Assembly (NCBI GenBank): GCA_030670715.1
Contig: DAOVBC010000005.1
Coordinates: forward strand, 1-20,272
From: Deltaproteobacteria bacterium
Lineage (GTDB): Bacteria > Desulfobacterota > Desulfobacteria > Desulfobacterales > SG8-13
Length of the DNA stretch: 20,272 nt
Direction of reading: 5' to 3'
Position numbers and translations under genes: made by a program. Within the stretch, counting starts at the first letter, position 1. The number at the start of each line of letters is the position of its first letter. The notes below the pieces were generated by a model. That model searched no databases. It worked only from the letters and a program-made list of their open reading frames with translations, and was not told where the DNA came from. Shown in pieces: positions 1 through 7,161 of this stretch.

Positions 1-35
1 TTTTGAGCACGACGTGCTAATTTCATTTGAATTTA

Positions 36-43
36 AAATAAAG
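36..43. repeat. 8-bp target-site duplication, left copy
   Basis: AAATAAAG directly abuts the left end of the palindromic element and is repeated exactly at 258-265, directly abutting its right end. An 8-bp duplication is the classical footprint of insertion by a cut-and-paste or replicative transposase. The sequence is AT-rich, so chance is not fully excluded, but the exact abutment at both ends makes it convincing. Confidence 0.75.
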
Positions 44-257
44 GTACGTGTTCACGGGGTGCGTTTCCCCGAGCAGCGAGATTGGCGCAGTGGCCTCGTC
101 CTTTCAATGACTTAGCTGTGGGGGAGACCGCGGCTCCCGCACGTTTTTTGCGAGAGAACGCGGAGGGGGCAGGAATGCCCCCGCTGCTAAGTCATTGAAA
201 TGACCGGACACGCAGCCACCGGAGTGAATCGGGGAGACGCACCCCGTGAACACGTAC
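44..257. mobile_element. 214-bp palindromic MITE-like element, copy 1
   Basis: Seen directly: the ends are a perfect 20-bp inverted repeat (GTACGTGTTCACGGGGTGCG). It is part of a 29-bp outer stem (44-72 with 229-257) with only one G.T wobble. A middle stem pairs 98-116 with 186-204 (19 bp, one mismatch). Two inner hairpins follow: 128-163 (GC-rich arms around a T-rich loop) and 165-182 (7-bp perfect stem, GGAA loop). The 8 bases on each side are identical, AAATAAAG. A second copy of exactly the same length lies at 19894-20107, with about 19 substitutions and no indels. No ORF of note is encoded. Inference: a non-autonomous transposable element, or a mobile structured-RNA or cruciform module. 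The mobilising enzyme is not in the window. Confidence 0.85.
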
Positions 258-265
258 AAATAAAG
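258..265. repeat. 8-bp target-site duplication, right copy
   Basis: Second AAATAAAG, abutting the right terminus of the element at 257. It lies 14 bases before the ATG of the histidine kinase gene, so the insertion site is in that gene's leader. Confidence 0.75.
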
Positions 266-279
266 AGCGCCTGTTAACG

Positions 280-1704
280 ATGAATGAACACCTGATCGAT
301 GATAAAATTAAACCGTTTCGGCTGGTCAAGTACTTTACCGTCACCAGCCTGATTGTCATATTTGCGGGGACCGTCGTGCTGTCAATACTTAACACCCACT
401 GGGCGCGTGCCATCCAGCGCCAGAACAGCGAGGATTATGCCCTGCTGATTCTGGAAAATCTGAATCACCAGGTGTTCACCCAGTTTGTCCTTCCGGTCGT
501 GCTGCAGCATGGCGAAATCCGCCTCCGGAACAAAGAACAGTACGAGCGCCTGGACAAAGTTGTCCGCAACACCCTCCACAGTTTCAAAGTGGAAATGGTA
601 AACATTTATGACATCAATCATATCATTTCATATAGCTTTAACCGGGAACTGGTCGGTAAAAAGAATCTCGGCGGGACTGATTATCAGAAAGCGATTTCCG
701 GTCAAAAAACTTCCAGACAGGTCCAGAGGGGCAATTTCTGGGAAATTTTGCTGGGAGTTCCCAAAGAAAGCCGGTTGATCACCTTTGCACCGCTGCGGGC
801 GGAGAGACCGCTGTCGCGGATGTCGGGACCGGTGCTGGGTGTGGTGGAAATCGTTCAGGACCTTGCGGAAGCCTACCAGACCATTTTCAGGGTTCAAATA
901 CTGGTGGTCAGTACCGGCGCTCTGGTCATGCTGGTCCTTTTGCTGGTGCTGATTTTCATTGTCAAAAGGGGCGAAGGGATTATCGAACGACGCGCCCTGG
1001 AGAGACTCCGGTTGAAAGAGCAGCTCAGCCGGGCGGAACACTTGTCCTCGCTGGGGGAGATGGTGGCTGCCGTTTCCCACGAAATCCGAAATCCGCTTGG
1101 AATTATCAGAAGTTCATCTGAGCTTTTGAAGAAAAAGGTGTCCGCTTTTGATCCCAAAAACACGATACCGGACATTATTATCGAGGAGTCCTCACGGCTC
1201 AACAACATTATTACCGATTTTTTAAATTATGCCAGACCTCAAAGCCCCAATCTGGCACCCTGCCGGGTAGAGGAAGTGCTGGAAAAGAATCTGACCCACC
1301 TCGCATCACAAATGGAACAGCAGGGATATGAAATTCACAGGTCTTATGAAAACAACCTCCCGGAGATCATGGCTGACGCCACGATGCTTTATCAGGCCTT
1401 CTTGAACATCCTTATCAATTCCATCCAGGCGATTCAGCCGGGTGGAAAGATCCACATTGATCTAAGCTCAAATCATGAGGCCGTGATCGTCTCATTTGAA
1501 GATGAGGGGGTGGGTATCCCCGGTGATGTGATGGAAAAAATATGGGATCCTTTTTTTACCACCAAAGAAACAGGAACCGGCCTGGGGCTGGGCATTGTGA
1601 AGAACATTATCGATTTGCACGGCGGCGACATTCAGATTCGGAACAGGTCTGACTGTGGTACCCAGGTGGTGATTATACTACCCCTTCAGCAGGGAGGACA
1701 GTGA
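280..1704 (+). CDS. Membrane sensor histidine kinase (NtrB/ZraS-like)
   Basis: 474 aa. It autophosphorylates on histidine in response to a signal and passes the phosphate to the regulator encoded next. Visible: a first membrane segment at about 17-38, an extracytoplasmic sensor region of about 165 residues, a second membrane segment at about 206-229, then a HisKA domain with the H-box SHEIRNPLG (phospho-acceptor H267). The HATPase domain has an N-box around N376/N380 (FLNILINSIQAI), a G1 box DEGVGIP (408-414), an F box DPFFTTK and a G2 box GTGLGLG. The sensor region matches no domain I can name with certainty, so the ligand is unknown. The stop codon overlaps the regulator's ATG by one base. 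No strong ribosome site precedes ATG 280; the leader there is interrupted by the palindromic element. Kinase assignment is very secure, the signal is not. Confidence 0.93.
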   Translation: MNEHLIDDKIKPFRLVKYFTVTSLIVIFAGTVVLSILNTHWARAIQRQNSEDYALLILENLNHQVFTQFVLPVVLQHGEIRLRNKEQYERLDKVVRNTLHSFKVEMVNIYDINHIISYSFNRELVGKKNLGGTDYQKAISGQKTSRQVQRGNFWEILLGVPKESRLITFAPLRAERPLSRMSGPVLGVVEIVQDLAEAYQTIFRVQILVVSTGALVMLVLLLVLIFIVKRGEGIIERRALERLRLKEQLSRAEHLSSLGEMVAAVSHEIRNPLGIIRSSSELLKKKVSAFDPKNTIPDIIIEESSRLNNIITDFLNYARPQSPNLAPCRVEEVLEKNLTHLASQMEQQGYEIHRSYENNLPEIMADATMLYQAFLNILINSIQAIQPGGKIHIDLSSNHEAVIVSFEDEGVGIPGDVMEKIWDPFFTTKETGTGLGLGIVKNIIDLHGGDIQIRNRSDCGTQVVIILPLQQGGQ

Positions 1705-3086
1705 TGGAGTCGATCCTGATCGTCGATGATGAAAAAAATTATCCGCTTATTCTGGGGGCAGTGCTGGAAGAGGAAGGCTTTGAAGTCCTTACCGCCAACA
1801 GCGGCGCCGAGGCGCTTGAAATTTTAGAAGCCTCAGATGTCGACCTGGTTCTGACCGACATGAAAATGCCGGTAATGGACGGCATTGACCTGCTTGAAAA
1901 AATCAAGGTGAGGGATTCAGAACTGCCGGTGATTATGATGACGGCCCACGGCACGGTGGACAAGGCGGTGGAAGCCATGGAAAAAGGGGCTTACAGCTAT
2001 ATTCTCAAACCGTTCGACAACGACCGGTTGATCATTTATGTCGACAAGGCCATCTCCATGTTCCGGGTGGTAAAGGAAAACAGGCGTCTGCGCAGCGCGG
2101 TGACATCCCGGTACAGCTTCGGCAATATCATCGGAAAAAGCAAGCAGATGCAGAATGTTTTTGAAATAATCGGGAAAGTAGCTCCGACCAATGCCACAGT
2201 TTTGATAGAAGGTGAAAGCGGTACCGGAAAAGAGCTCGTAGCCAAATCTATTCATTTCAACAGCGCGCGACGCCAGGGACCATTTGTAGCGGTAAACTGC
2301 TCAGCTCTGGCCGAGAGTCTTCTCGAGAGCGAGCTTTTCGGTCACGATAAAGGCGCGTTTACCGGAGCGGTGGCCATGAAAAAAGGCCGATTTGAGCGGG
2401 CCGACAACGGCACACTGTTTCTTGATGAGATCGGTGAGCTTTCTGCGGGTCTTCAGGTGAAGCTTTTACGGGTGCTGCAGGAAAAAGTCATTGAAAGGGT
2501 CGGCGGAACCAAAACGATTTCCGTTAACATCCGTGTAATCGCAGCCACCAACAAAGACTTGAAACAGGAAATGAAAATGGGCCGCTTCCGTGAGGACCTC
2601 TACTATCGGCTGAATGTCGTGCATATTGTTTTACCGCCATTGGAACAGCGCACGGAAGACATCCGCCTGCTCCTGGAGCATTTCATAAAAAAATATGCGC
2701 ATGAACGTAGAACCGGTGTTGCGGTCAGCGGCATTGACCCCGAAGCTGAGAGGTTATTTTTTGAGTACAGCTGGCCCGGGAATGTCAGGGAGCTTGAAAA
2801 CGTCATTGAACGGGTGATTATTTTGAGTGCCGGGGATACCATCACCGTTTCAGACCTGCCTAAGAATTTCAGAGAAAGTGTACACAACAATCTGTATCTG
2901 GAAAGCATACCGGCGGATGCCAAGCTTTACGATACCCTTGCGATGATCGAAAAAGCCCTGATTGAAAGGGCGCTGACAATATCCGGCAACGTGCAGTCCA
3001 GAGCTGCGCAGCTGCTCGGTATCGGTAAAAGCGGGCTGAATCAGAAAATAAAGAAATACAATCTGGAGGTCGTTTCAAAACATTGA
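1704..3086 (+). CDS. Sigma-54-dependent response regulator (NtrC/AtoC family)
   Basis: 460 aa from ATG 1704. The receiver domain (1-115) has the acidic pair D8/D9, phospho-acceptor D52 (LTDMKMPVMDG) and K102. The AAA+ domain (about 134-370) has Walker A GESGTGKE (170-177), the sigma-54-contacting GAFTGA loop (217-222), Walker B TLFLDEIGE (237-245) and the arginine-finger region FREDLYYRLNV. A C-terminal Fis-type helix-turn-helix begins around GNVQSRAAQLLGI. All catalytic motifs are intact, so it should activate sigma-54 promoters when phosphorylated by the adjacent kinase. Start choice: a GTG lies at 1701, but AGGGAGG at 1691-1697 is well spaced for ATG 1704, giving a TGATG stop/start overlap with the kinase and hence translational coupling. 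Target genes are not evident here; I found no convincing -24/-12 promoter in the window. Confidence 0.94.
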   Translation: MESILIVDDEKNYPLILGAVLEEEGFEVLTANSGAEALEILEASDVDLVLTDMKMPVMDGIDLLEKIKVRDSELPVIMMTAHGTVDKAVEAMEKGAYSYILKPFDNDRLIIYVDKAISMFRVVKENRRLRSAVTSRYSFGNIIGKSKQMQNVFEIIGKVAPTNATVLIEGESGTGKELVAKSIHFNSARRQGPFVAVNCSALAESLLESELFGHDKGAFTGAVAMKKGRFERADNGTLFLDEIGELSAGLQVKLLRVLQEKVIERVGGTKTISVNIRVIAATNKDLKQEMKMGRFREDLYYRLNVVHIVLPPLEQRTEDIRLLLEHFIKKYAHERRTGVAVSGIDPEAERLFFEYSWPGNVRELENVIERVIILSAGDTITVSDLPKNFRESVHNNLYLESIPADAKLYDTLAMIEKALIERALTISGNVQSRAAQLLGIGKSGLNQKIKKYNLEVVSKH

Positions 3087-3097
3087 ACACTGGATCG

Positions 3098-3784
3098 TTA
3101 CTTGCCGGCCTTCTCTTTCACCAGGTCGATATAGATCGAATCCGGCTGCTCAGATATTATTTTTTGATAAGCGGTCTTGCTCTTTTCGACATCCCCCAGG
3201 GCGGCATACAAGCGGCCCAAATTGTATAGCGCGTCACTTTTCAAAACAGGAGCGGTCCCGGCAGCTATTCTTTCAAAATACTCGACTGCTTTCTCAAAGG
3301 CCTTCTTTTGTTCATATGCATAACCGAGACCGTTGAGAATCAGGTCTTTGTAAAAGGGATCGTCAAAGTCATTCAACGCTTTCTCATACAGGGCGATCGC
3401 TTTATCCGGATTGCCGCCGTTGTAGCAGATATTTGCAAATGTAACCCGTGCAAGCTTTCCCCCAACTTTATCCGAATATTTATTCAGAATCTGCTCAAAA
3501 TCTTTTTCCACCTCCAGGAAAGCCTTACGCGGATCGCTTTCATTCAGGAGTGTTTGGTATTTTATCCGGCTTTTTTCCAGCAATGAAAAGGCTTTATTCG
3601 ACCGTTGCTGGGAATAGTAGCGGATGCCGGTAACAATTAACACCAGGAGGATGATTCCCCCCAACGCACCAAGCAGGTGATATTTATGCTCCAGTGTAAA
3701 CTGAATCAATCTGGCTGAATATGTAAGGAACTCATCCGGCTCCTTTAACAGCTTTTTGCGTGTTACTTTCCTTTTTTTGGCCAT
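3098..3784 (-). CDS. Membrane-anchored tetratricopeptide repeat protein (YfgM-like)
   Basis: 228 aa. A lysine/arginine-rich N-terminus (MAKKRKVTRKK) precedes one hydrophobic segment at about 36-56, then a soluble region with TPR-like helical hairpins from about residue 105 to 215 (for example the NPDKAIALYEKAL, KAFEKAVEYFERI and DVEKSKTAYQKII units). The layout of a cytoplasmic basic tail, one anchor and an outward TPR domain resembles YfgM/TPR_21-type proteins that assist secreted protein folding. This is by architecture only. GGAGGA sits 3 bases before the ATG, a strong ribosome site that fixes the start. It is the last gene of a five-gene minus-strand run, and ends 11 bases from the convergent response regulator. 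Confidence 0.8.
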   Translation of the reverse strand: MAKKRKVTRKKLLKEPDEFLTYSARLIQFTLEHKYHLLGALGGIILLVLIVTGIRYYSQQRSNKAFSLLEKSRIKYQTLLNESDPRKAFLEVEKDFEQILNKYSDKVGGKLARVTFANICYNGGNPDKAIALYEKALNDFDDPFYKDLILNGLGYAYEQKKAFEKAVEYFERIAAGTAPVLKSDALYNLGRLYAALGDVEKSKTAYQKIISEQPDSIYIDLVKEKAGK

Positions 3785-3834
3785 ATTTCCTCCGTCATTC
3801 TCACACGATTTATCTCATGAAATATCCGGTCCTG

Positions 3835-4830
3835 TCAGTGCAATAATTTTTTTATCCGTTTCCAGCCCTGTTCCGGTATCGTCGCACCGACAACCTGACA
3901 AACCTCATACCCGCAGGCGGAGCCGATTTCTCCACACTTTTCAAGGGGATAGTCGTTTACCAGTCCATACAAAAACCCGGAGGCCCATAAGTCGCCTGCT
4001 CCGGTAGTGTCGAGGGCGTTGCCATCTCCCATGGCTTCAATTTTTATCACCTTATTATCATGGGCCACCAAGCTGCCCCGTTCCCCGATTTTAACGATTG
4101 CAACATCCACCTTCTCTGAAAGTGCTTCGACAGCACGCCTTTCATCGGCCAATCCTGTGAATACGCGGGCCTCATCTTCGTTGGCGATGACGATGTCGAC
4201 AAAATCCGTAATTATCTGATCCAGAAGATTTTTGGAGTCTTCCACCACCGTAAAACTGGCAAGATCTAGCGAAATCAGGGCCCCGGATGCCCGTGCCGTT
4301 TTCACTGCACCCAGTATTAATTCCGGATTAAACAGAAGATATCCTTCAATGTGCACAATGGCCGCATCGTCAAAACACCCGTTCGATAGTTCATGCGGCA
4401 GGGTCTCCGACGACGCCCCTAGGTAGGTGAACATCGAGCGCTGAGCATCCGGCGTAATGATCGAAAGCACCCGACCGGTGGGTGAAGAAGATGTAAATAG
4501 AACGGGGTCTACGTTTTGTTTGATCAAGTCCTCCCGAAAAAGCTGCGCCCATTTACCGTTGCCGCATTTACCGACAAAACGCGCCTGGCCGCCAAGTTGC
4601 CCGACACCGACCACAGTATTGCAGGCCGATCCGCCCGGCACGATTTTCGGCTTGCGGGAAGTTTCCTTTACCGCCGCCTCGATAAATTCCTTATCAACAA
4701 GGGTCATCCCGCCTTTTGTTGCGCCGGTTCTTTTAAGAAATTCGTCCTCTTCATGAGCCAGGATGTCCACAAGGGCCGATCCGACGCCCACAATGAGCTT
4801 TCCATATGGTTTTTTTTCAGTAATGTTCAT
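3835..4830 (-). CDS. PfkB-family carbohydrate/nucleoside kinase (adenosine kinase-like)
   Basis: 331 aa from ATG 4830. Ribokinase-superfamily fold: N-terminal GVGSALVDIL, the substrate-binding glycine region VPGGSACN (about 65-71), and the C-terminal PfkB signature DTTGAGD (264-270), whose last Asp is the catalytic base and whose GAG forms the anion hole. It transfers phosphate from ATP to a sugar or nucleoside hydroxyl. Length and the GGSACNT motif fit the adenosine kinase-like branch, but the substrate cannot be settled by eye. The frame stays open upstream to a TTG at 4851. I prefer ATG 4830 because the protein aligns naturally from MNITEKK, although neither site has a good ribosome site. 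Gap of 50 bases to the downstream TPR gene. Confidence 0.88.
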   Translation of the reverse strand: MNITEKKPYGKLIVGVGSALVDILAHEEDEFLKRTGATKGGMTLVDKEFIEAAVKETSRKPKIVPGGSACNTVVGVGQLGGQARFVGKCGNGKWAQLFREDLIKQNVDPVLFTSSSPTGRVLSIITPDAQRSMFTYLGASSETLPHELSNGCFDDAAIVHIEGYLLFNPELILGAVKTARASGALISLDLASFTVVEDSKNLLDQIITDFVDIVIANEDEARVFTGLADERRAVEALSEKVDVAIVKIGERGSLVAHDNKVIKIEAMGDGNALDTTGAGDLWASGFLYGLVNDYPLEKCGEIGSACGYEVCQVVGATIPEQGWKRIKKLLH

Positions 4831-4895
4831 GGAGGTATCACATATCGTCAAAATTTGGCGAAGGAATTTTTACATCGGTGTAAGCTTCTCATGTA

Positions 4896-5336
4896 CTACC
4901 ACACGAGCGATTTATGAATCCACCCCTGGTCGCCGTCTGCGTGCCGGATCTGTATCCACTTGTCTTTACGTTTCAACACCTTGAACGGTATCCCCTGCTC
5001 AACGGCAAACAATATCTTAAATTGAGTGCCCGGACCTGAGCGGATGTTGCACTTTTCACTTTTTGTGATCACAGCCGGTGTTCCGTAAAGCAGTGAAGCA
5101 TGTATCCATCCCATGTCTCCCTCAAAATCACGAAACTGGTACCACCGGCCTTCTTTTTTGAGAACCTGCAGGGGATGGTATTTTTCCACCTTCCACAGGA
5201 TTTCGTATTTTTTGCCGGGACCTGAGCGGATATTGGCAATATCGGCTGCAACCGTCAGACGTTCTGCCAGCGCAGTACCGACGACGAGGGCCCAAACTAT
5301 TGTCAGCGTCAATATAAAGGTAATGTGTTTCATCAT
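4896..5336 (-). CDS. Secreted protein with two bacterial SH3 domains
   Basis: 146 aa. A signal peptide of about 24 residues ends in the cleavable motif ALA|E. The mature protein is two tandem SH3b repeats, each opening with NIRSGPG (35-41 and 97-103) and closing with GWIH (76-79 and 128-131). Such SH3b domains usually bind cell-wall peptides or other envelope components. No catalytic domain is attached, so the protein is an exported binding module only. A double ATG gives MMKH; the second ATG would also work. It lies in a minus-strand run between the phosphatase (35-base gap) and the PfkB kinase (65-base gap). Confidence 0.88.
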   Translation of the reverse strand: MMKHITFILTLTIVWALVVGTALAERLTVAADIANIRSGPGKKYEILWKVEKYHPLQVLKKEGRWYQFRDFEGDMGWIHASLLYGTPAVITKSEKCNIRSGPGTQFKILFAVEQGIPFKVLKRKDKWIQIRHADGDQGWIHKSLVW

Positions 5337-5371
5337 TATTATTTTCAGCCTCGAGCTTGTTGTTATTCAGT

Positions 5372-6007
5372 TTATGCCGTGTAAAACACCAGCTCCGGCA
5401 ACCGGATGCAGGTGAGCTTGTTGCCGTAAACGGCACCGGTGTCTATACCGATTTTATTTGGCCGTAGCAAAGGTTCCAGAAGTGGTGTGTGCCCGAATAC
5501 AATGATCTTACCGAAGTCATAATTAGATTGTATGAATTCTTTCCGGATCCAGAGGAGGTCTTCCAGTTGCTGATCTTCCAACGGCACATTTTTTTTAAGC
5601 CCGGCATGCACAAATATGTACCCGTCGGTTTCATAGTACATCAGCAGTGATTTAAAAAAATCCAGGTGTTCAGGGGGTATCAGAGGGGCATCTTTTTGAC
5701 GGGGTCGACTCATATAACTGTCCAGGGTTTGTTGTCCGCCGTTGTAAAGATATGACAACCGGTCTGCGCCGGAGAGGTATTTTTCGAGCATATCTTCGTG
5801 GTTGCCCTTTAAAAATATGGTATCCGGGTGGCGCTTTTTCAAATCGACTAAATATTCGACAACTTCGAACGACTGCGGGCCCCGGTCGATGTAATCCCCT
5901 ATAAACACCAGAGTATCGGATTCGAAATCGATATCAATTTTGTCCATCAGGACGCTGAGCTTATCAAAGCGTCCGTGGATGTCTCCAACAGCGTAAATTC
6001 TTTCCAT
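5372..6007 (-). CDS. PPP-family metallophosphoesterase (Ser/Thr phosphatase / ApaH-like)
   Basis: 211 aa. All PPP signatures are present in order: GDIHGR (8-13), GDYIDRGP (37-44), GNHED (68-72), VHAG (133-136) and FGHTP (171-175), supplying the two-metal site (D9, H11, D37, N69, H134, H173). The family dephosphorylates phosphoserine/threonine proteins or cleaves dinucleoside polyphosphates. The length suits a small bacterial PrpA/PrpB-like protein phosphatase better than full ApaH, but this is not decisive. ATG at 6007 is preceded by a GAAGAAA-type ribosome site. It is 57 bases downstream of the radical SAM gene, probably co-transcribed. Confidence 0.9.
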   Translation of the reverse strand: MERIYAVGDIHGRFDKLSVLMDKIDIDFESDTLVFIGDYIDRGPQSFEVVEYLVDLKKRHPDTIFLKGNHEDMLEKYLSGADRLSYLYNGGQQTLDSYMSRPRQKDAPLIPPEHLDFFKSLLMYYETDGYIFVHAGLKKNVPLEDQQLEDLLWIRKEFIQSNYDFGKIIVFGHTPLLEPLLRPNKIGIDTGAVYGNKLTCIRLPELVFYTA

Positions 6008-6064
6008 AATTTCTTCGGATAAAAAACCGTAATTTTAGTACGTTGATAGCCTGCCGGTTCGTGT

Positions 6065-7000
6065 CTACCATAGCCTGAAGACACGCCGCGGGTGGTCGAG
6101 GCGGTGAATACCTTCTTCTTTAGCGGCCTGCACCGCATCGGTAAAATCTTTTCTTGACGGATATTCTGCCAGTTCTTTGACTTCGGCAGCACGACCGCAG
6201 GGCCTGTACTGGGCCATGATATTAACATAACTGTCGGCTGAAATGTCCTTTGCGATAAACCGCATTACCTCACGGGTTCCCGCAAGTCCCAGGGGCAGAA
6301 CCAGGTGCCGGATCAGCAATCCTTTTATGGCGATACCGGAGTCATCCATAGTGAGATCACCAACCTGTCGATACATCTCAAAAAGTGCTCTGCGGGCGAT
6401 CAGCGGGTAATCCCCGGCATTACATATCTTTTCACCCACTTCCGGATCCCAGAATTTAAAATCGGGCATGTATATATCGAAAACCCCTTCGAGCAGCTTC
6501 AGGGTCTCAACGCGATCGTAACCGCCCGTGTTGTAAACCAGGGGGATACGCAGGCCGTCGGCGGCGGCAATTCCGAGCGCTTCAAGAATTTGGGGTACCA
6601 CATGCGACGGTGTAACGAAATTGATGTTGTGGCAGCCGGTTTCTTGCAGCTGGATCATGATTGCAGCCAGCTGCTCGGTGGTAACTTCCTGCCCGTGTCC
6701 CTCGTGGCTGATATCGAAATTCTGACAGAAGATACACAGGAGATTGCAATGCGTAAAAAATATCGTGCCGGAACCACTGTTTCCGACAAGTGGGGCCTCT
6801 TCCCCGAAATGGGGACTGTAGCTGGAAACCCATGCCAGACCGGCAGTGTTACAGACACCGGTCTGCCCGGACAGCCGGTCGACACGGCACTTTCGCGGAC
6901 ACAGTGTGCAGGAACGCAATATTTCCCAGGCTGCGTTTGTCCTTTCTGCTAGAACGCCTTTTTCAAACAAGTCGATATATGATGGAGCATTCGGGGGCAT
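6065..7000 (-). CDS. PflX-type radical SAM protein (COG1313-like)
   Basis: 311 aa. The radical SAM triad CX3CX2C is C85, C89, C92 (THCNLLCIFCQN), which binds the [4Fe-4S] cluster that cleaves S-adenosylmethionine. A second cysteine set near the N-terminus, CTLCPRKC and GVC (C31, C34, C38, C50), is characteristic of the pyruvate-formate-lyase-activase-like group often named PflX; its true substrate is not established. The downstream NFVTPSH and YNTGGYD motifs also fit that group. The ribosome site AGAAGGA precedes ATG 7000. It is the first gene of the minus-strand run ending at 3098. No glycyl-radical enzyme gene is present here, so an activase role is unsupported. Confidence 0.87.
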   Translation of the reverse strand: MPPNAPSYIDLFEKGVLAERTNAAWEILRSCTLCPRKCRVDRLSGQTGVCNTAGLAWVSSYSPHFGEEAPLVGNSGSGTIFFTHCNLLCIFCQNFDISHEGHGQEVTTEQLAAIMIQLQETGCHNINFVTPSHVVPQILEALGIAAADGLRIPLVYNTGGYDRVETLKLLEGVFDIYMPDFKFWDPEVGEKICNAGDYPLIARRALFEMYRQVGDLTMDDSGIAIKGLLIRHLVLPLGLAGTREVMRFIAKDISADSYVNIMAQYRPCGRAAEVKELAEYPSRKDFTDAVQAAKEEGIHRLDHPRRVFRLW

Positions 7001-7018
7001 GTGTCCTTCTAAAACTAT

Positions 7019-7152
7019 TTAATTGGTTTGAATGGTTTTATTTGTTCAACTGTTCAGATTTATAGACCAGGAGGCAGAACCCGCAAGAGAAAGATAAAAC
7101 CTTTTTAAACCAATAAAACCAATTGACCAATTAAACCAACAAAACCAATCGA
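7019..7152. repeat. AACCAAT-rich inverted repeat in the gap 7001-7161
   Basis: The left arm 7019-7046 (TTAATTGGTTTGAATGG...) is matched in inverted form by 7107-7134, with about 24 of 28 positions. The right arm continues as near-tandem AAACCAA units to about 7152. The region between the arms contains the possible promoter of the radical SAM gene. There is no coding potential. It looks like one member of a dispersed low-complexity repeat family. Confidence 0.6.
7059..7086 (-). promoter_or_regulatory. Possible sigma-70 promoter for the radical SAM operon
   Basis: On the minus strand, TTGCGG (7081-7086) and TATAAA (7059-7064) are separated by 16 bases. That would give a leader of about 50 bases before ATG 7000. 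The -35 box is weak, and the site sits between the arms of an inverted repeat. Confidence 0.35.
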
Positions 7153-7161
7153 ACCCCAAAA

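Noticed and set aside
1..20. AGCAC/GTGCT hairpin at the left edge as a terminator
   Set aside because: Only 5 bp with a 3-base loop and no proper T-run on either strand; the gene it would end is outside the window.
81..95. ATTGGCGCAGTGG resembles the D-arm region of a tRNA gene
   Set aside because: No acceptor stem, anticodon arm or T-arm in register. The match lies in the unpaired spacer of the palindromic element and is changed to GGCGGAGTGG in copy 2.
192..413. Short open frames through the palindromic elements (also at 19604-20244)
   Set aside because: They run across inverted repeats or antisense to the kinase gene, lack ribosome sites and homologous motifs, and arise from the GC-rich palindrome composition.
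1701..1703. GTG as start of the response regulator
   Set aside because: ATG at 1704 is one codon later, has better spacing to AGGGAGG and gives the usual one-base overlap with the kinase stop.
7100..7152. AAACCAA repeats as a CRISPR array
   Set aside because: Units are only 6-9 bases, nearly contiguous, with no unique spacers of regular length and no cas genes.
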